A program made the translations under genes and the position numbers. Shown here one piece after another: positions 23,869 to 33,823 of a DNA stretch of 64,000 nucleotides; positions within the stretch are counted from its first letter, which is position 1, and every line of letters begins with the position of its first letter. The notes under the pieces were generated by a model, which was given only the letters and a program-made list of their open reading frames with translations, had not been told where the DNA came from and searched no databases. The DNA comes from JANNSX01 sp046348995 (lineage in GTDB: Bacteria > Pseudomonadota > Alphaproteobacteria > Rhizobiales > Hyphomicrobiaceae). Location of the stretch: NCBI GenBank assembly GCA_046348995.1, contig JAXMDB010000008.1:124001-188000 (forward strand). The letters are read 5' to 3'.

Positions 23869-25272
23869 ATGCACCGCTCGTCCGATCAGCTCAAATTCGC
23901 AATCATCGGCGCTGGAGCGTCCGGGCTCGCCACGGCCAAGAATTTCCGTGCGCGCGGCATTCCGTTCGAGATTCTCGAGAAGACCAGCGACATCGGCGGC
24001 CTCTGGAACATCGCCACGCCGTCGGGCGTCGTCTACGAGACGACCCACCTTGTCTCGTCGGCACGGTCGACCGGATTTGAAGATTTCCCGCTGCCCGATC
24101 ACCGCGATGGCAAGCCCACCTACCCCTCGCACGAGAGCGTGCTCGCCTACTTCAGGGCCTATGCCGACACGTTCGACCTCAAGGGACACATCGTGTTCGA
24201 TGCCGAGGTCACGCGTGCCGAGCCGCAGGGCGACGGCACCTGGCGCGTGCAGATCAAAGGCGAGGCCGAGCCACGCCACTACGCCGGGCTCGTCGTCGCC
24301 AACGGCCATCTGACCGAGCCGCGCCTGCCGAAAATCCCCGGCGATTTTGCCGGCACCTATATTCATTCGCGCGGCTACAAGAGCCCCCGGCAGCTGCGCG
24401 ACAAGCGCATCGTCGTCATCGGTGGCGGCAACTCGGCCTGCGACATCGTCTCTGACGCCGCCCACAATGGCGCTGCCGTCGATCTCTGCCTCAGGCGCGG
24501 CTACTGGTTCGTACCGAAATTCTTCATCGGCTTCCCGACCTACGACATCGTGCAGGTCATGGAGATGATCCCGTTTCCGCGCTTCGTCCGGCGTCATCTC
24601 TACGGTCTCGCGCATCTGATCCACGTCGGGCCGAACTACCGTTACGGACTGCAGGCGCCCGACTATCCGATCGATGCCGCCCATCCGACGATGAGCGACG
24701 AGATCCCGCGCCTCGTCTCGCACGGCCGCGTCAAGGTCCGGCCGGCGATCCGGAATTTCTCCGGCAACAAGGTCGTCTTCGAGGACGGCAGCAGCGTCGA
24801 AGCCGACATCGTCATTGCGGCGACCGGCTATCAGGCGAGCATGCCCTTCCTCGACCGCGCCATGGTCTTCGGCAACGACGGCCGCGCCCGCTTCTACGAG
24901 AACGTCTTCCACCAGGAGCACGAGAACCTGTTCGCAGCCGGTCTCATCCAGGCGAACGGCAGCATCTGGCGGCTCGCCGACTACCAGTCGCAGCTCATCG
25001 CGAGCTATCTCGTCGCCAAGCAGGCGAAGGCGGAAGCGGCGGCGCTGATCGACGCCGAGCGCCGCACGCATGCGCTGCCCGTCGGCCATTTCGTGCAGTC
25101 GGAGCGGCACAAGCTCGAGGCGAACTATTTCGACTATCGCCGCAAGCTGCGCCGGCTCAACCGCCGTTTCGGCACGCTCGCGACGGCGCAATGGCCCGAG
25201 CCCGACCGCCGTCCAGCAGACCCGCTGCGGATCGTCGAGACTTCTGATACGGTGAGGCAGGCGGCAGAGTAG
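23869..25272 (+). CDS. Flavin-containing monooxygenase, 467 aa
   Basis: NADPH- and FAD-dependent oxygenation of a soft nucleophile or ketone. The FAD-binding GAGASGLATAKNF is near residues 15-27 and the FMO-type FAGTYIHSRGY is in the middle. The NADPH-binding VVIGGGNSACDIVSDAAHNG is at about 182-201, followed by the ATGYQA segment near 320. The length is typical for bacterial FMOs. The upstream 210 bases contain TTAACAATGTTAA, a near-palindrome of unknown meaning. Substrate unknown. Confidence 0.9.
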   Translation: MHRSSDQLKFAIIGAGASGLATAKNFRARGIPFEILEKTSDIGGLWNIATPSGVVYETTHLVSSARSTGFEDFPLPDHRDGKPTYPSHESVLAYFRAYADTFDLKGHIVFDAEVTRAEPQGDGTWRVQIKGEAEPRHYAGLVVANGHLTEPRLPKIPGDFAGTYIHSRGYKSPRQLRDKRIVVIGGGNSACDIVSDAAHNGAAVDLCLRRGYWFVPKFFIGFPTYDIVQVMEMIPFPRFVRRHLYGLAHLIHVGPNYRYGLQAPDYPIDAAHPTMSDEIPRLVSHGRVKVRPAIRNFSGNKVVFEDGSSVEADIVIAATGYQASMPFLDRAMVFGNDGRARFYENVFHQEHENLFAAGLIQANGSIWRLADYQSQLIASYLVAKQAKAEAAALIDAERRTHALPVGHFVQSERHKLEANYFDYRRKLRRLNRRFGTLATAQWPEPDRRPADPLRIVETSDTVRQAAE

Positions 25273-25283
25273 GTGCTGATCTC

Positions 25284-25718
25284 TTATGGCGCTACATCCG
25301 TTCGCATCAGCGTGACCAGCTTGATGCTGCCGGCGTCAAACCGGTATTGGATGTGCAGAGCATAGTCAGGACCGTCGAAGCGATCCCAGGCTCCATATTC
25401 TCCAAGTATGGGATCGATGCGCTTTGCACCACTTTTGGTTGGCCGCCCGAAGCGCTCGGCGATTTGCCGGCGGGTCAGCGAAAAGGAGAGCCCGACGAGG
25501 CATTCGTCGAATGCGCCCGCGTGCAGGAAGATCGTCCTCACCCTCTTGTCGGCAGAGCAGGTGATCTCCATGCCGTCTTCTTCAAACACAAAATCGAAGC
25601 GCGGCTCTTCGAGACAGTCGTCATATGACTCCTCGAACTTCCAGAACTTGAACGGCACAGCGCTCAACAATTCCGAAATCGGCCGACCGAGGTATGCAGC
25701 GAGGGACTGGATGGTCAT
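25284..25718 (-). CDS. Small DUF6392/pyocin-immunity-like protein, 144 aa
   Basis: From the ATG at 25,718: MTIQSLAAYLGRPISELLSA, then a middle strand-rich part (ITCSADKRVRTIFLHAG) and the end ALHIQYRFDAGSIKLVTLMR. This order resembles DUF6392 proteins, which include pyocin/colicin-type immunity proteins; the match is by eye and moderate. It lies 38 bases after the caspase-like gene on the same strand, so they may be co-transcribed. An inhibitor role toward the caspase-like protein is possible but speculative. Confidence 0.55.
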   Translation of the reverse strand: MTIQSLAAYLGRPISELLSAVPFKFWKFEESYDDCLEEPRFDFVFEEDGMEITCSADKRVRTIFLHAGAFDECLVGLSFSLTRRQIAERFGRPTKSGAKRIDPILGEYGAWDRFDGPDYALHIQYRFDAGSIKLVTLMRTDVAP

Positions 25719-25756
25719 CTTGAGCTTCGAAATGAGACTCGGCGCGACATCGCACT

Positions 25757-27235
25757 TTAGAACTTCACCTTGAACGTCTTCGCCACCTGCTCGCCGTCGA
25801 AGAACTCGAGCACGAGGTTGAGCGCTTTCGTACCCTCGGGCAGCTTCTTGTAGATCACCGCATCCTCCGGCAAGACGAACGGGTTCGCCGGATCGCAGGG
25901 CGGCATCTCGTAGGGCGTATCGGGCGCGGCACCGTCGAGACCGTAGCGCACGGACTTGATCGCGCAGCGGTAGCTGACGAGATGCGAGAAATAGACGAGC
26001 AGCCCCTCGTACTCCCGGAAGGCGATCCATGAGCCCTGGGTGTCTTTGAGGATCGACTTCTGGCCGGCTTTGAGCTCGCTGTCGGGATCGAAGACGATCG
26101 GATAGACGCCTGCCTCCTCGCCGCGCTTGTCGCGCCAGGTGACGAAGATGGTCGTCGCCTCCTGATCGCCATCGAGCTGGAAGTGCGTCTTGGGCGTGCG
26201 CTTGCCGGTTCGCTGGTCGAGGACGTCGAGCGTGCCGTTGTCGGTGAAATCGCCCTTCTCGCCGATCCGATAGCCGAATTGGATGGCGGCCTCGGGGAGC
26301 GACACACTGACGATCCAGTCGGTGCCGGACCGCGTGAAGCTTGCGATCGGCTGCGGCTTGCCGGACGTATCCGGCAGCTTCGGCACCGGCAGCAGCGCGA
26401 CCTCGGACGTCCCTTCCGTGAACGTGCCCGAGCTGCCGCCCGACACCTCGCTGTCGTTCAGGATGACGTTGCCGATGATCTGATCGTAGTACGCCGGCGC
26501 CTGCTCGTGGCCGACCTTGGCGGCGAGCGAGCGCACCTTGACCTGCGTTTCCTTGGCGATGTCGACGATGGTCTTGCCGGGCGTCTTGAGCTCTTCCAGC
26601 AGCGTGCGCGTAAACACCGAGTTCGGGTTGGAGTCGTCGTCGCTGAGACGGTCGAGCGCCGATTGATTGAGCCCCGCCGAGAACAGCACGAACACGCCTT
26701 CCGACGGCGACATCCGCGAAAGCCCGCGGGTGCCAGCGAGCGAGCGCTTGCCCGAACCCGCAAAGGGATTATCCCGGCAGGCATCGAGCACGAGGACGGC
26801 GGTCGAGGCGCCGGCCTGCCGGAAGCGGTCGGCGAGCTCGTCGGCTAGGAACGCCTCGTCCTGGACGATGGCCTCCTCGCCGGGCTCGGGCGCCGGGATG
26901 TCGACGGGCAACAGATAGTTGCGGCCCTCGATCGCGAAGCCATGGCCGGCGTAATAGAACAGCGCGACATCGCCCGGCTGGATCTTCTTTTCGAGCTCGA
27001 GCACCGCTCGGCTGATGCCACGCCGTCCGAGATCCTCGGCCTCGACGACATCGAAGCCGAGCGACTTCAGTGTCGCCGCCATCGCCTTCGCGTCGTTGCG
27101 CGCCTTCATGAGCGGCGTCACGTTCTCGTAGGTGTCGTTGCCGATGACGAGGGCGAGACGGCGGGTTTGCGCCTCGGCCGGCGCAAAAGAAACAAGCAGC
27201 ACGGCAAGGCAGATAGCGGCAAACCTGACGAGCAT
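25757..27235 (-). CDS. Exported caspase-like (peptidase C14) protein, 492 aa
   Basis: A signal peptide (FAAICLAVLLVSFAPAEAQ) is followed by a caspase domain (about 25-250): RRLALVIGNDTYENVTPLMK, His98 in FYYAGHGF and Cys153 in VLDACRDNPF, so both catalytic residues are present. The remaining half (about 270-492) is beta-rich with no clear family and ends VAKTFKVKF. Such secreted metacaspase-like proteins are common in Hyphomicrobiales. The ATG at 27,235 is chosen because the longer reading ruins the signal peptide. A small immunity-like gene follows. Confidence 0.88.
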   Translation of the reverse strand: MLVRFAAICLAVLLVSFAPAEAQTRRLALVIGNDTYENVTPLMKARNDAKAMAATLKSLGFDVVEAEDLGRRGISRAVLELEKKIQPGDVALFYYAGHGFAIEGRNYLLPVDIPAPEPGEEAIVQDEAFLADELADRFRQAGASTAVLVLDACRDNPFAGSGKRSLAGTRGLSRMSPSEGVFVLFSAGLNQSALDRLSDDDSNPNSVFTRTLLEELKTPGKTIVDIAKETQVKVRSLAAKVGHEQAPAYYDQIIGNVILNDSEVSGGSSGTFTEGTSEVALLPVPKLPDTSGKPQPIASFTRSGTDWIVSVSLPEAAIQFGYRIGEKGDFTDNGTLDVLDQRTGKRTPKTHFQLDGDQEATTIFVTWRDKRGEEAGVYPIVFDPDSELKAGQKSILKDTQGSWIAFREYEGLLVYFSHLVSYRCAIKSVRYGLDGAAPDTPYEMPPCDPANPFVLPEDAVIYKKLPEGTKALNLVLEFFDGEQVAKTFKVKF

Positions 27236-27396
27236 GCGTCCCTCCCCGAGAGCCCTCACCCATCGAACATCCAATCGAAGGCCATGGGAAGGCAAGAGGG
27301 TGAACATCGTGTAACAGGGTTGCCGAGCGGCCACGCCTCGTGCCGAAGCGCATTCGGCATGCTAAGGAGCCTCCGACACGAGTTGGGAGCCCCACG

Positions 27397-28347
27397 ATGC
27401 CGACCTATGCCGATGCCGAGCTGTTTACCTCCCCGCTGACCTTCATGGGCGCGCCCGCCGGTTTGCCGGCCAAGGGGGCGCGTGCCGCCGTCCTCGGCCT
27501 TCCCTTCGACTGCGGCATCCACCCCTTGCGCGTTGGCGCGCGCGGCGGTCCCGATGCGGTGCGCCAGGCCTCTCAGCTCAAACGGCGATTCAATCCGACC
27601 CATGCCGATTTCGACGCCATCTCGGCCTTGGGAGTCACCGACTGCGGCAACGTCCGTCTGACGCCCGGCCGGATCCAGGACGCTTTCGAGCGGATCGAGG
27701 CGGCCGTGACGCGCATCACCGAGCATGGCGCCATTCCCGTCACCATCGGCGGCGACGGCTCGATCAGCGTGCCGGTGGCGCGCGCCATGGCGAAGCGTTA
27801 CAAGAATATGGTGGCGCTGCACATCGATGCCCATACCGACGCCTACGACGTCGATCCGTCCGACCGCTTCAACGCCTCGACCCAGTTCACCCACATTGCG
27901 ACCGAAGGTTTGGTCGATGCGAAATCCTCCTGGCATGTCGGCATCCGCGGCACGACCTATTTCCATGGCGTGATCCCGAAGGCGAGCTCGCTCGGCTACA
28001 CGGTCGTGTCGATGGACGAGCTGTTTCGCTCAGGCTTCGCGCAGCGCATGGAGGAGTTCCGGCAGGTCGCCGGCGGGCGGCCGGTCTATCTCTGCTACGA
28101 CATGGACGTGTTCGACCCGTCCGTCGCGCCGGGCGTCGCGACGCCGACCTGGGGCGGCCTCACCGCGCGCGAAGGTCTCGATCTCATCCGCTCGTTGACC
28201 GATCTCAACATCGTCGCCGTCGACGTCAACACGGTGAGCCCGCCGCAGGACACCGGCGGCATGGCCGCGAGCCTGTGCGTCGACGTCGTCTACGAATGCC
28301 TCGTGCTGCTCTGCCGGCAACTGAAGCTGATGCCGACTCAGCGCTAG
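27397..28347 (+). CDS. Agmatinase-family ureohydrolase, 316 aa
   Basis: Binuclear Mn amidinohydrolase family (agmatinase, guanidinobutyrase and relatives). The motifs are AVLGLPFDCGIHPLRVGARG, VTIGGDGSISVP (family norm GGDHS, so the first His ligand is Gly here), LHIDAHTDAYD, and CYDMDVFDPSVAPGVATPTW. Start ATG 27,397. It is followed 29 bases later by the choline-sulfatase gene in the same direction. The substrate is uncertain given the changed ligand. Confidence 0.85.
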   Translation: MPTYADAELFTSPLTFMGAPAGLPAKGARAAVLGLPFDCGIHPLRVGARGGPDAVRQASQLKRRFNPTHADFDAISALGVTDCGNVRLTPGRIQDAFERIEAAVTRITEHGAIPVTIGGDGSISVPVARAMAKRYKNMVALHIDAHTDAYDVDPSDRFNASTQFTHIATEGLVDAKSSWHVGIRGTTYFHGVIPKASSLGYTVVSMDELFRSGFAQRMEEFRQVAGGRPVYLCYDMDVFDPSVAPGVATPTWGGLTAREGLDLIRSLTDLNIVAVDVNTVSPPQDTGGMAASLCVDVVYECLVLLCRQLKLMPTQR

Positions 28348-28376
28348 CTCCTGTTCAATTCTCGAAAGCTCTTCCG

Positions 28377-29951
28377 ATGACCTCGACCAAGAAGCCGAAC
28401 ATCCTGCTCGTCATGCTCGACCAACTGGCCCCGCATGCGCTCGGCGCGTACGGGAACAAGCTGACGCAAACGCCCAACATATCCGGCATCGCCGACAAGG
28501 GCGTGGTGTTCGACAACTTCTACTGCAACTCCGCGCTGTGCGGCCCCTCGCGCTTCTCCTTCATGACGGGACAGGCGAACCACAAAATCGGCGCCTATGA
28601 CAACGCCTCGGAGTTTCCCGCCTCGATCCCGACCTTCGCACACTATCTGAGGCTCGCCGGCTACCGCACCTGCCTCTCCGGCAAGATGCATTTCGTCGGG
28701 GCCGATCAGCTGCACGGCTTCGAGGATCGCGTGACGACCGATATGTATCCGGGCGACTTCGGCTGGACGCCGACCTGGGAGGATCCCGAGCGCATCCACT
28801 GGTGGTTCCACAATATGCTGTCGGTGACCGAATCGGGCGCCTACGACCGCACGCTCGAGATCGACTACGACGAGGAGGTCGCCTGGCACGCGACACGCTG
28901 GCTGTGGGACCACACGCGCGGCACCGACGAGCGGCCGTTCATGATGTGCCTCTCGCTCATGCACCCGCACGATCCCTATATGGCGCCGCGACACATCTTC
29001 GATCGCTACCGCGCCGACGACGTCGAGATGCCGGCGGTGCCCTATATTCCCTACGAGCAGCGCGATCCGTTCTCGCAGCGCATGTGGAAGACCTACGATC
29101 GCGACGAGTACGAGGTGACGGAGACGCACATCCGCACCGCCCGGCAGGCCTATTCCGCCATGATCACCTACGCCGACGAGCTGATCGGGCAGGTGATGGC
29201 GCCGCTCCACAGCAAGGGCGTGCTCGACAACACCGTCGTCATCGTCACTGCCGACCACGGCGACATGCTGGGCGAGCGCGGGCTTTGGTTCAAGATGGTG
29301 TACTTCGAGCGCTCGATCCGGGTGCCGCTGATCATGAGCTGGCCGGGGCATTTGAGGTCGCGGCGCGTGACGCAGAACGCCTCTCTCATCGACATCCTGC
29401 CGACGCTCGTCGACATCGCGACCGAGGGGAAGCCGTTCGCACCGGCCGCCCCGCTCGGCGGCGCGAGCCTGATGCCGCTCGCGCGCGGCGAGAGCAAGGG
29501 TTGGGCCGATACGGTCTACGGCGAGTACATGGCGGAAGGCACCTTCGAGCCGGCCTTCATGATCAAGCGCGGAAACCTCAAATACATCACCGCCAAGAAC
29601 GACCCGCCGCAGCTCTACGACACGGCGAAGGACCCGAACGAGTTGACGAACCTCGCGGGAAGCGACAAACGCGCCGCAGACTTCGCGGCCGAGGCGGCGA
29701 CGCGTTGGGACAGCGACGCTATTCGCGCCGATGTCATCCGCACCCAGAATGCGCGGATCATCGTCCAGGACGCGCTCGTCACGGGCCGCATCCATCCCTG
29801 GGACTACGAGCCCAAGATCGACGCCTCGAAGATCTACAACCGCAACTACGGGGCCGAGCTCTACGACACCGACCGGCGCGCCCGCGTGCCTCTGCACCCC
29901 GAGCCGCCGAAGAAAAAGACCCGCCGCAACTGGAGCCGGGACGTAAAGTAA
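28377..29951 (+). CDS. betC: Sulfatase, probably choline-sulfatase
   Basis: Hydrolyses choline-O-sulfate to choline and sulfate, feeding glycine betaine synthesis. The sulfatase signature CGPSRFSFMTGQ starts at Cys55, which would become formylglycine. Metal ligands appear in NILLVMLDQL and in VTADHGDMLGERG. MCLSLMHPHDPYMAPRHIFD matches the choline-sulfatase subgroup. Length of 524 aa is normal. Start ATG 28,377. No betA, betB or transporter is adjacent, so related sulfate esters remain possible. Confidence 0.8.
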   Translation: MTSTKKPNILLVMLDQLAPHALGAYGNKLTQTPNISGIADKGVVFDNFYCNSALCGPSRFSFMTGQANHKIGAYDNASEFPASIPTFAHYLRLAGYRTCLSGKMHFVGADQLHGFEDRVTTDMYPGDFGWTPTWEDPERIHWWFHNMLSVTESGAYDRTLEIDYDEEVAWHATRWLWDHTRGTDERPFMMCLSLMHPHDPYMAPRHIFDRYRADDVEMPAVPYIPYEQRDPFSQRMWKTYDRDEYEVTETHIRTARQAYSAMITYADELIGQVMAPLHSKGVLDNTVVIVTADHGDMLGERGLWFKMVYFERSIRVPLIMSWPGHLRSRRVTQNASLIDILPTLVDIATEGKPFAPAAPLGGASLMPLARGESKGWADTVYGEYMAEGTFEPAFMIKRGNLKYITAKNDPPQLYDTAKDPNELTNLAGSDKRAADFAAEAATRWDSDAIRADVIRTQNARIIVQDALVTGRIHPWDYEPKIDASKIYNRNYGAELYDTDRRARVPLHPEPPKKKTRRNWSRDVK

Positions 29952-30112
29952 GCCGCACTTTAACGTCTCGCTAACCAGCGCGAGGGGAATTCCCTCCTCT
30001 CGGCTTCTCCCGCACCGTCATCGTTCCCTGCGGAACGGCCGGAATGCCGTGACCTGACCATTCTCCCGACACCAGCGGTGATCGCCGCCGGCAACAGCAA
30101 GGGAGAACAGCC

Positions 30113-31105
30113 ATGGCCGACATCGACGACCTCCGCAACATCGGCGGATTCCTCATCGACACTGCGACGCCCGACTACATCGCGGGCACCAACGACGCGG
30201 ACACCATCAACATCTACGCCGGCGACAACTCCGTCGCGGCCCTCGACGGCGCCGACCTGATATTCGACGTGCGCGCCTATGGCGGCGGCTACTCGGGCCG
30301 CGATTTCATCTCGGCCGGAATGGGTGACGACGTCATCGTTTCGAGCCTCGACGGGGCAGGCAACGAGTACTGGGGCGATGATGGCATCGACACCATCAAC
30401 CTCATTCCGAACGGCAACGGCGTTCTCGTCGATCTCGCCGGCGGCATCGCCCGCGATCGCGCAACGCTTGCAACGTCATTCGTCTACATGATCGAGGATG
30501 CTGTCGGGACGGCGATGTCCGACTACCTCTACGGCACCAATGGCGCCAACACGCTGAACGGCTACAGGGGCGATGACCTGATCATGGGCCGCGGCGGCAG
30601 CGACACGCTCCTCGGCGACCGCGGCCGCGACGTCCTGTTCGGCGGCACCGGTGCCGATTCGATCAGCGGCGGGGACGACGCCGACATGCTCTATGGCGAG
30701 TCGGGTGGGGACGCGCTCTACGGCGGTTTGGGCCGGGACATTCTGATCGGTGGCGCCGGCCGCGATACGATGTATGGCGGCATCGAAGCGGACCGCTTCA
30801 AGTATGCCGCCTTGCGCGAGTCGGGCCTCACGGCCGCAACGGCCGACAAGATATTCGACTTCCAGCACCTGACCGATCGGATCGACGTGCGCGACATCGA
30901 CGCCAACGGGCTTCTCGGCGGTGATCAGGCGTTCGTTTTCCGCGGGCAGAATGCCTTCACCGGCGCGGGCCAGGTGCGCTACGTGCTCGATGCAGCCGAG
31001 CAGGACGTCGTCGTCCTCTTCAATACGGACAACGATGCCCAGGCCGAGATGACGATCCGCATCGATACCGTGTTCGCCATGACCGCAGGCGACTTCCTAC
31101 TGTGA
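30113..31105 (+). CDS. RTX calcium-binding repeat protein, 330 aa
   Basis: Probably secreted by a type I system. At about 151-230 there are six or more GGxGxDxLxG nonapeptide-type repeats (RGDDLIMGRGGSDTLLGDRG, GGLGRDILIGGAGRDTMYGG). They lead into the serralysin-like C-terminal domain (FDFQHLTDRIDVRDIDAN), which ends FAMTAGDFLL, a typical uncleaved C-terminal signal. The N-terminal 140 residues carry diverged repeats and no enzyme domain. No TolC/HlyB/HlyD genes are in the window. Start ATG 30,113 with GGGAGAA before it. Confidence 0.85.
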   Translation: MADIDDLRNIGGFLIDTATPDYIAGTNDADTINIYAGDNSVAALDGADLIFDVRAYGGGYSGRDFISAGMGDDVIVSSLDGAGNEYWGDDGIDTINLIPNGNGVLVDLAGGIARDRATLATSFVYMIEDAVGTAMSDYLYGTNGANTLNGYRGDDLIMGRGGSDTLLGDRGRDVLFGGTGADSISGGDDADMLYGESGGDALYGGLGRDILIGGAGRDTMYGGIEADRFKYAALRESGLTAATADKIFDFQHLTDRIDVRDIDANGLLGGDQAFVFRGQNAFTGAGQVRYVLDAAEQDVVVLFNTDNDAQAEMTIRIDTVFAMTAGDFLL

Positions 31106-31151
31106 AGCGTGGTGGCACGGGCCCAGCCGGCACCGTTCCGCCGGCTGCGGC

Positions 31152-33737
31152 TCAGTTCTGCTTGAGCAGGCGCTCGAGATAATCGAGCTCCTTCTCGGGC
31201 CGGCTCGCCTCGCCCAGACGCCGCCTGAGCTCCTGCAGGAGCTGACGCGCCTTCTGCATATCGATGTCGCGCGGAACTTTGACGCTACGGCCGTCACCGA
31301 CATCGTCGTTCAGCGGGCGGTTCAGCGGATCGCGCTCCTCGTCACCGCCGGTGCGGCTCGAGAAGGATTGCCCATTGCGACCGGAGAGCATCTGCTCCGT
31401 CATCGCCTGCGCGCCCTTTCGGAGGTTCTCGAGCGCTTGCGCCTGCTCGCGCGTCGCGCCGTCGAGATCGCCATTGCGCAAAGCCTCTTCCGCGCTCTCC
31501 ATGGATTGGCGCGCATCGCCGAGCGATTGGCTGCCGGCATCGCCCATGCCGCGCAGCTGATCCATCAGCCGGCCGAGCTCCTGCCTGAGCTGCGACTGGC
31601 GATCCTCGAGCCCGTCGCGGCCGTCGCCCTGGCCTTGACCTTGGCCCTGCTGCTGCCCGTTTTGACCTTGCCCCTGTCCCTGGCCTTGCTGATTGCCGCG
31701 CTGCGCGCCGTACGTATCGTCCATCAGTCGCCGCTGCTTGGGGATCAAGCCGCCGAGCTGCTCCATCATCTGCATCATCTGCTGACCCTGGCCGCCCTGG
31801 CCGTTGGCCATGCGTCCGGCCTGCAGCCGATCGAGCATATCACGCAGCTCGGAGAGCATCTGTTGGGCGGCGTCCTTGGCGCCCGACTTCGACATCTCCT
31901 CGATCTTCTTCAGCATCTCCTCGAGGTCCTGCTGAGACATAAAGCGATCGGCCTGCTGCATCTGCTGGTCTTGCGGCGATTGCTTCTGCGCCTGCTGCAC
32001 GAGCTCCTGCAGATACTTGTTCATGGCCTCCCGCAGCTCTTGCATGAGCTTCGAGATCTCCTCGTCGGACGCACCCTCCTCGATGGCCTTCGACAGCCGC
32101 TCCTGCGCGTCCTTGAGCGCGCGTTCGGCATCCGACATATCGCCGTCCTCGAGTCTGAGCGCCGTCTCCCAAAGCTGGTCGATGACGCTCTGGAAGGACT
32201 CGGTCGACGGCGCGCCGTTCAGGCGGCGATACGCCGTGCGGATATTGAGATAGACGGTCGCATCCGGCACGAACAGCTCCGGCGCGATGGTCAGCGCATC
32301 GAGCGCCTCGGCAACCTTGCGATAGTCACCAGGCGAATGCGCGAGCATACGCCGCTGCTCGACGAGGGCTGCCGCCATCGGGTTCGTGAACTTGCGCGCC
32401 GGCATCGTGATGACCTGGGGCGCCGTGGTGCCGACTTGTCCAGCCTGATCCTTGGCCGACAGCGTCAGCTCGACTTTCATCCCCGCCCACGGATGCGCCT
32501 GAAGCTCGGCTTGCGTCTTGCCCACGACCGAGGTCCGGCTGCCCTTCGCTGACTTCGGCAGCTTCAATGACACCACCGGCGGCTCGCCGAAGCTGCCGAT
32601 CACCGTGCCGTCGGCGAGCGTCAGCGGCTTGCTCTTGACCTTGTCGGAGAGCGTGACCGCCGCGTCGGCCGAAACCACACCGTAGTCGTCGGTCACCTTG
32701 TAGGCGAGCTGCATGGCGCCGCGGAACGAGGTACCGACCGGCTCGGTCAGCGCGATCACCGGCGGCTTGTCGTCGAGCACGCTCACCTGCCAGGTGAAGA
32801 TCTCGTCGCCGCTGTCGAGCACCCGGATGGTGCGGCTCGACTTCAGCACGTCACGGAACTCGGCGATCGACGCGGTAGCCGAGGTCGCCGCCGAAGCGGG
32901 CATGCTAGACGACGACTCCGGCGTGTCGCCCGTCGTCACCTTGATGCGGTCGTGCCCGAGGCCCGCGGCGCGAATGACGATGACGCTCCCTTCGGGTGCC
33001 TCGAAGGCGCGCGCTTGACGCTGCTCGTCCGTCAGAGGCTTCGAGCCATCCGCCAGCAAGATCGGCTGGCGGCCGGAGTAGGCCGGCGGCGACAGCCAGG
33101 CGTCGATGCGCACGGGCTGACTTGCCGCGGAGGGCCCCAAATGCAGCGCTTGGCGCAAGCGGTCGGCTAAGTTGTCGCCTGCCATGATCGCACCGACACC
33201 GACGAGCAGCACGAGCAGCGACCGCAACGCCCACGGGTCCACCCGCTCGACGCGCGGCGAGGGCCAGCGCACCCGGAGCGACGCCAGGAGCTTGCCCATG
33301 CGGCGGCGATGCGCCTCGAACAGCCGCTGCGCGAGCCCCCCGGCCTCGTTGCCGGTGAGCGTATCCTCGTAGGCGGACGCCGGACGATGCGGCACGCCGG
33401 AGGACGTCTCGAGGCGATGCAGGCCCTCTGCCCGTGTCGGCCATTTGGCACGCGCGAGCACGGCCAGCGCGGCGAGGGCTGCCGCGCCGAACAGGGCGAG
33501 CACGATGTTGTGCCAGAGGGGGGACAGGTAAGCCCAGCCACCGAGCACGGTCCCGAGCAGAAACAGGCCGGCCACGCCGAGCAACAGCCACAACCTCGGC
33601 CATGCCCGTTCCATGAGCAGGGCGAGACGGCTGAAGCGGACCTTGCGCTCGAACCGGCGCTGCGCCAGCCGCGCCTCGACGGGATCGACGGTATTCGGCG
33701 ACTGCCGGCGAGCCCAGGGATCGGTCTTTGCTGTCAT
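31152..33737 (-). CDS. DUF4175/TIGR02302 family membrane protein, 861 aa
   Basis: N-terminal membrane helices are at about 46-68, 74-95 and 168-190, then a long soluble region. A helical part (about 540-640) has SDEEISKLMQELREAMNKYL. A Gln/Gly-rich low-complexity stretch (NQQGQGQGQGQNGQQQGQGQ) and a C-terminal helix ELDYLERLLKQN complete it. The size and layout are those of the alphaproteobacterial TIGR02302 family, which lies after lysA in this order. Function is unknown; a cell-envelope role is likely. Probably last gene of the argH-lptM-lysA run. Confidence 0.88.
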   Translation of the reverse strand: MTAKTDPWARRQSPNTVDPVEARLAQRRFERKVRFSRLALLMERAWPRLWLLLGVAGLFLLGTVLGGWAYLSPLWHNIVLALFGAAALAALAVLARAKWPTRAEGLHRLETSSGVPHRPASAYEDTLTGNEAGGLAQRLFEAHRRRMGKLLASLRVRWPSPRVERVDPWALRSLLVLLVGVGAIMAGDNLADRLRQALHLGPSAASQPVRIDAWLSPPAYSGRQPILLADGSKPLTDEQRQARAFEAPEGSVIVIRAAGLGHDRIKVTTGDTPESSSSMPASAATSATASIAEFRDVLKSSRTIRVLDSGDEIFTWQVSVLDDKPPVIALTEPVGTSFRGAMQLAYKVTDDYGVVSADAAVTLSDKVKSKPLTLADGTVIGSFGEPPVVSLKLPKSAKGSRTSVVGKTQAELQAHPWAGMKVELTLSAKDQAGQVGTTAPQVITMPARKFTNPMAAALVEQRRMLAHSPGDYRKVAEALDALTIAPELFVPDATVYLNIRTAYRRLNGAPSTESFQSVIDQLWETALRLEDGDMSDAERALKDAQERLSKAIEEGASDEEISKLMQELREAMNKYLQELVQQAQKQSPQDQQMQQADRFMSQQDLEEMLKKIEEMSKSGAKDAAQQMLSELRDMLDRLQAGRMANGQGGQGQQMMQMMEQLGGLIPKQRRLMDDTYGAQRGNQQGQGQGQGQNGQQQGQGQGQGDGRDGLEDRQSQLRQELGRLMDQLRGMGDAGSQSLGDARQSMESAEEALRNGDLDGATREQAQALENLRKGAQAMTEQMLSGRNGQSFSSRTGGDEERDPLNRPLNDDVGDGRSVKVPRDIDMQKARQLLQELRRRLGEASRPEKELDYLERLLKQN

Positions 33738-33823
33738 GGCCCAATCCTAACACGCTTCCGTGGCAGAAGTGGCGCAAGCCCGTGAAGATTTGATCACGAT
33801 GCCGTAACGGCTTTGCCGAGCGC

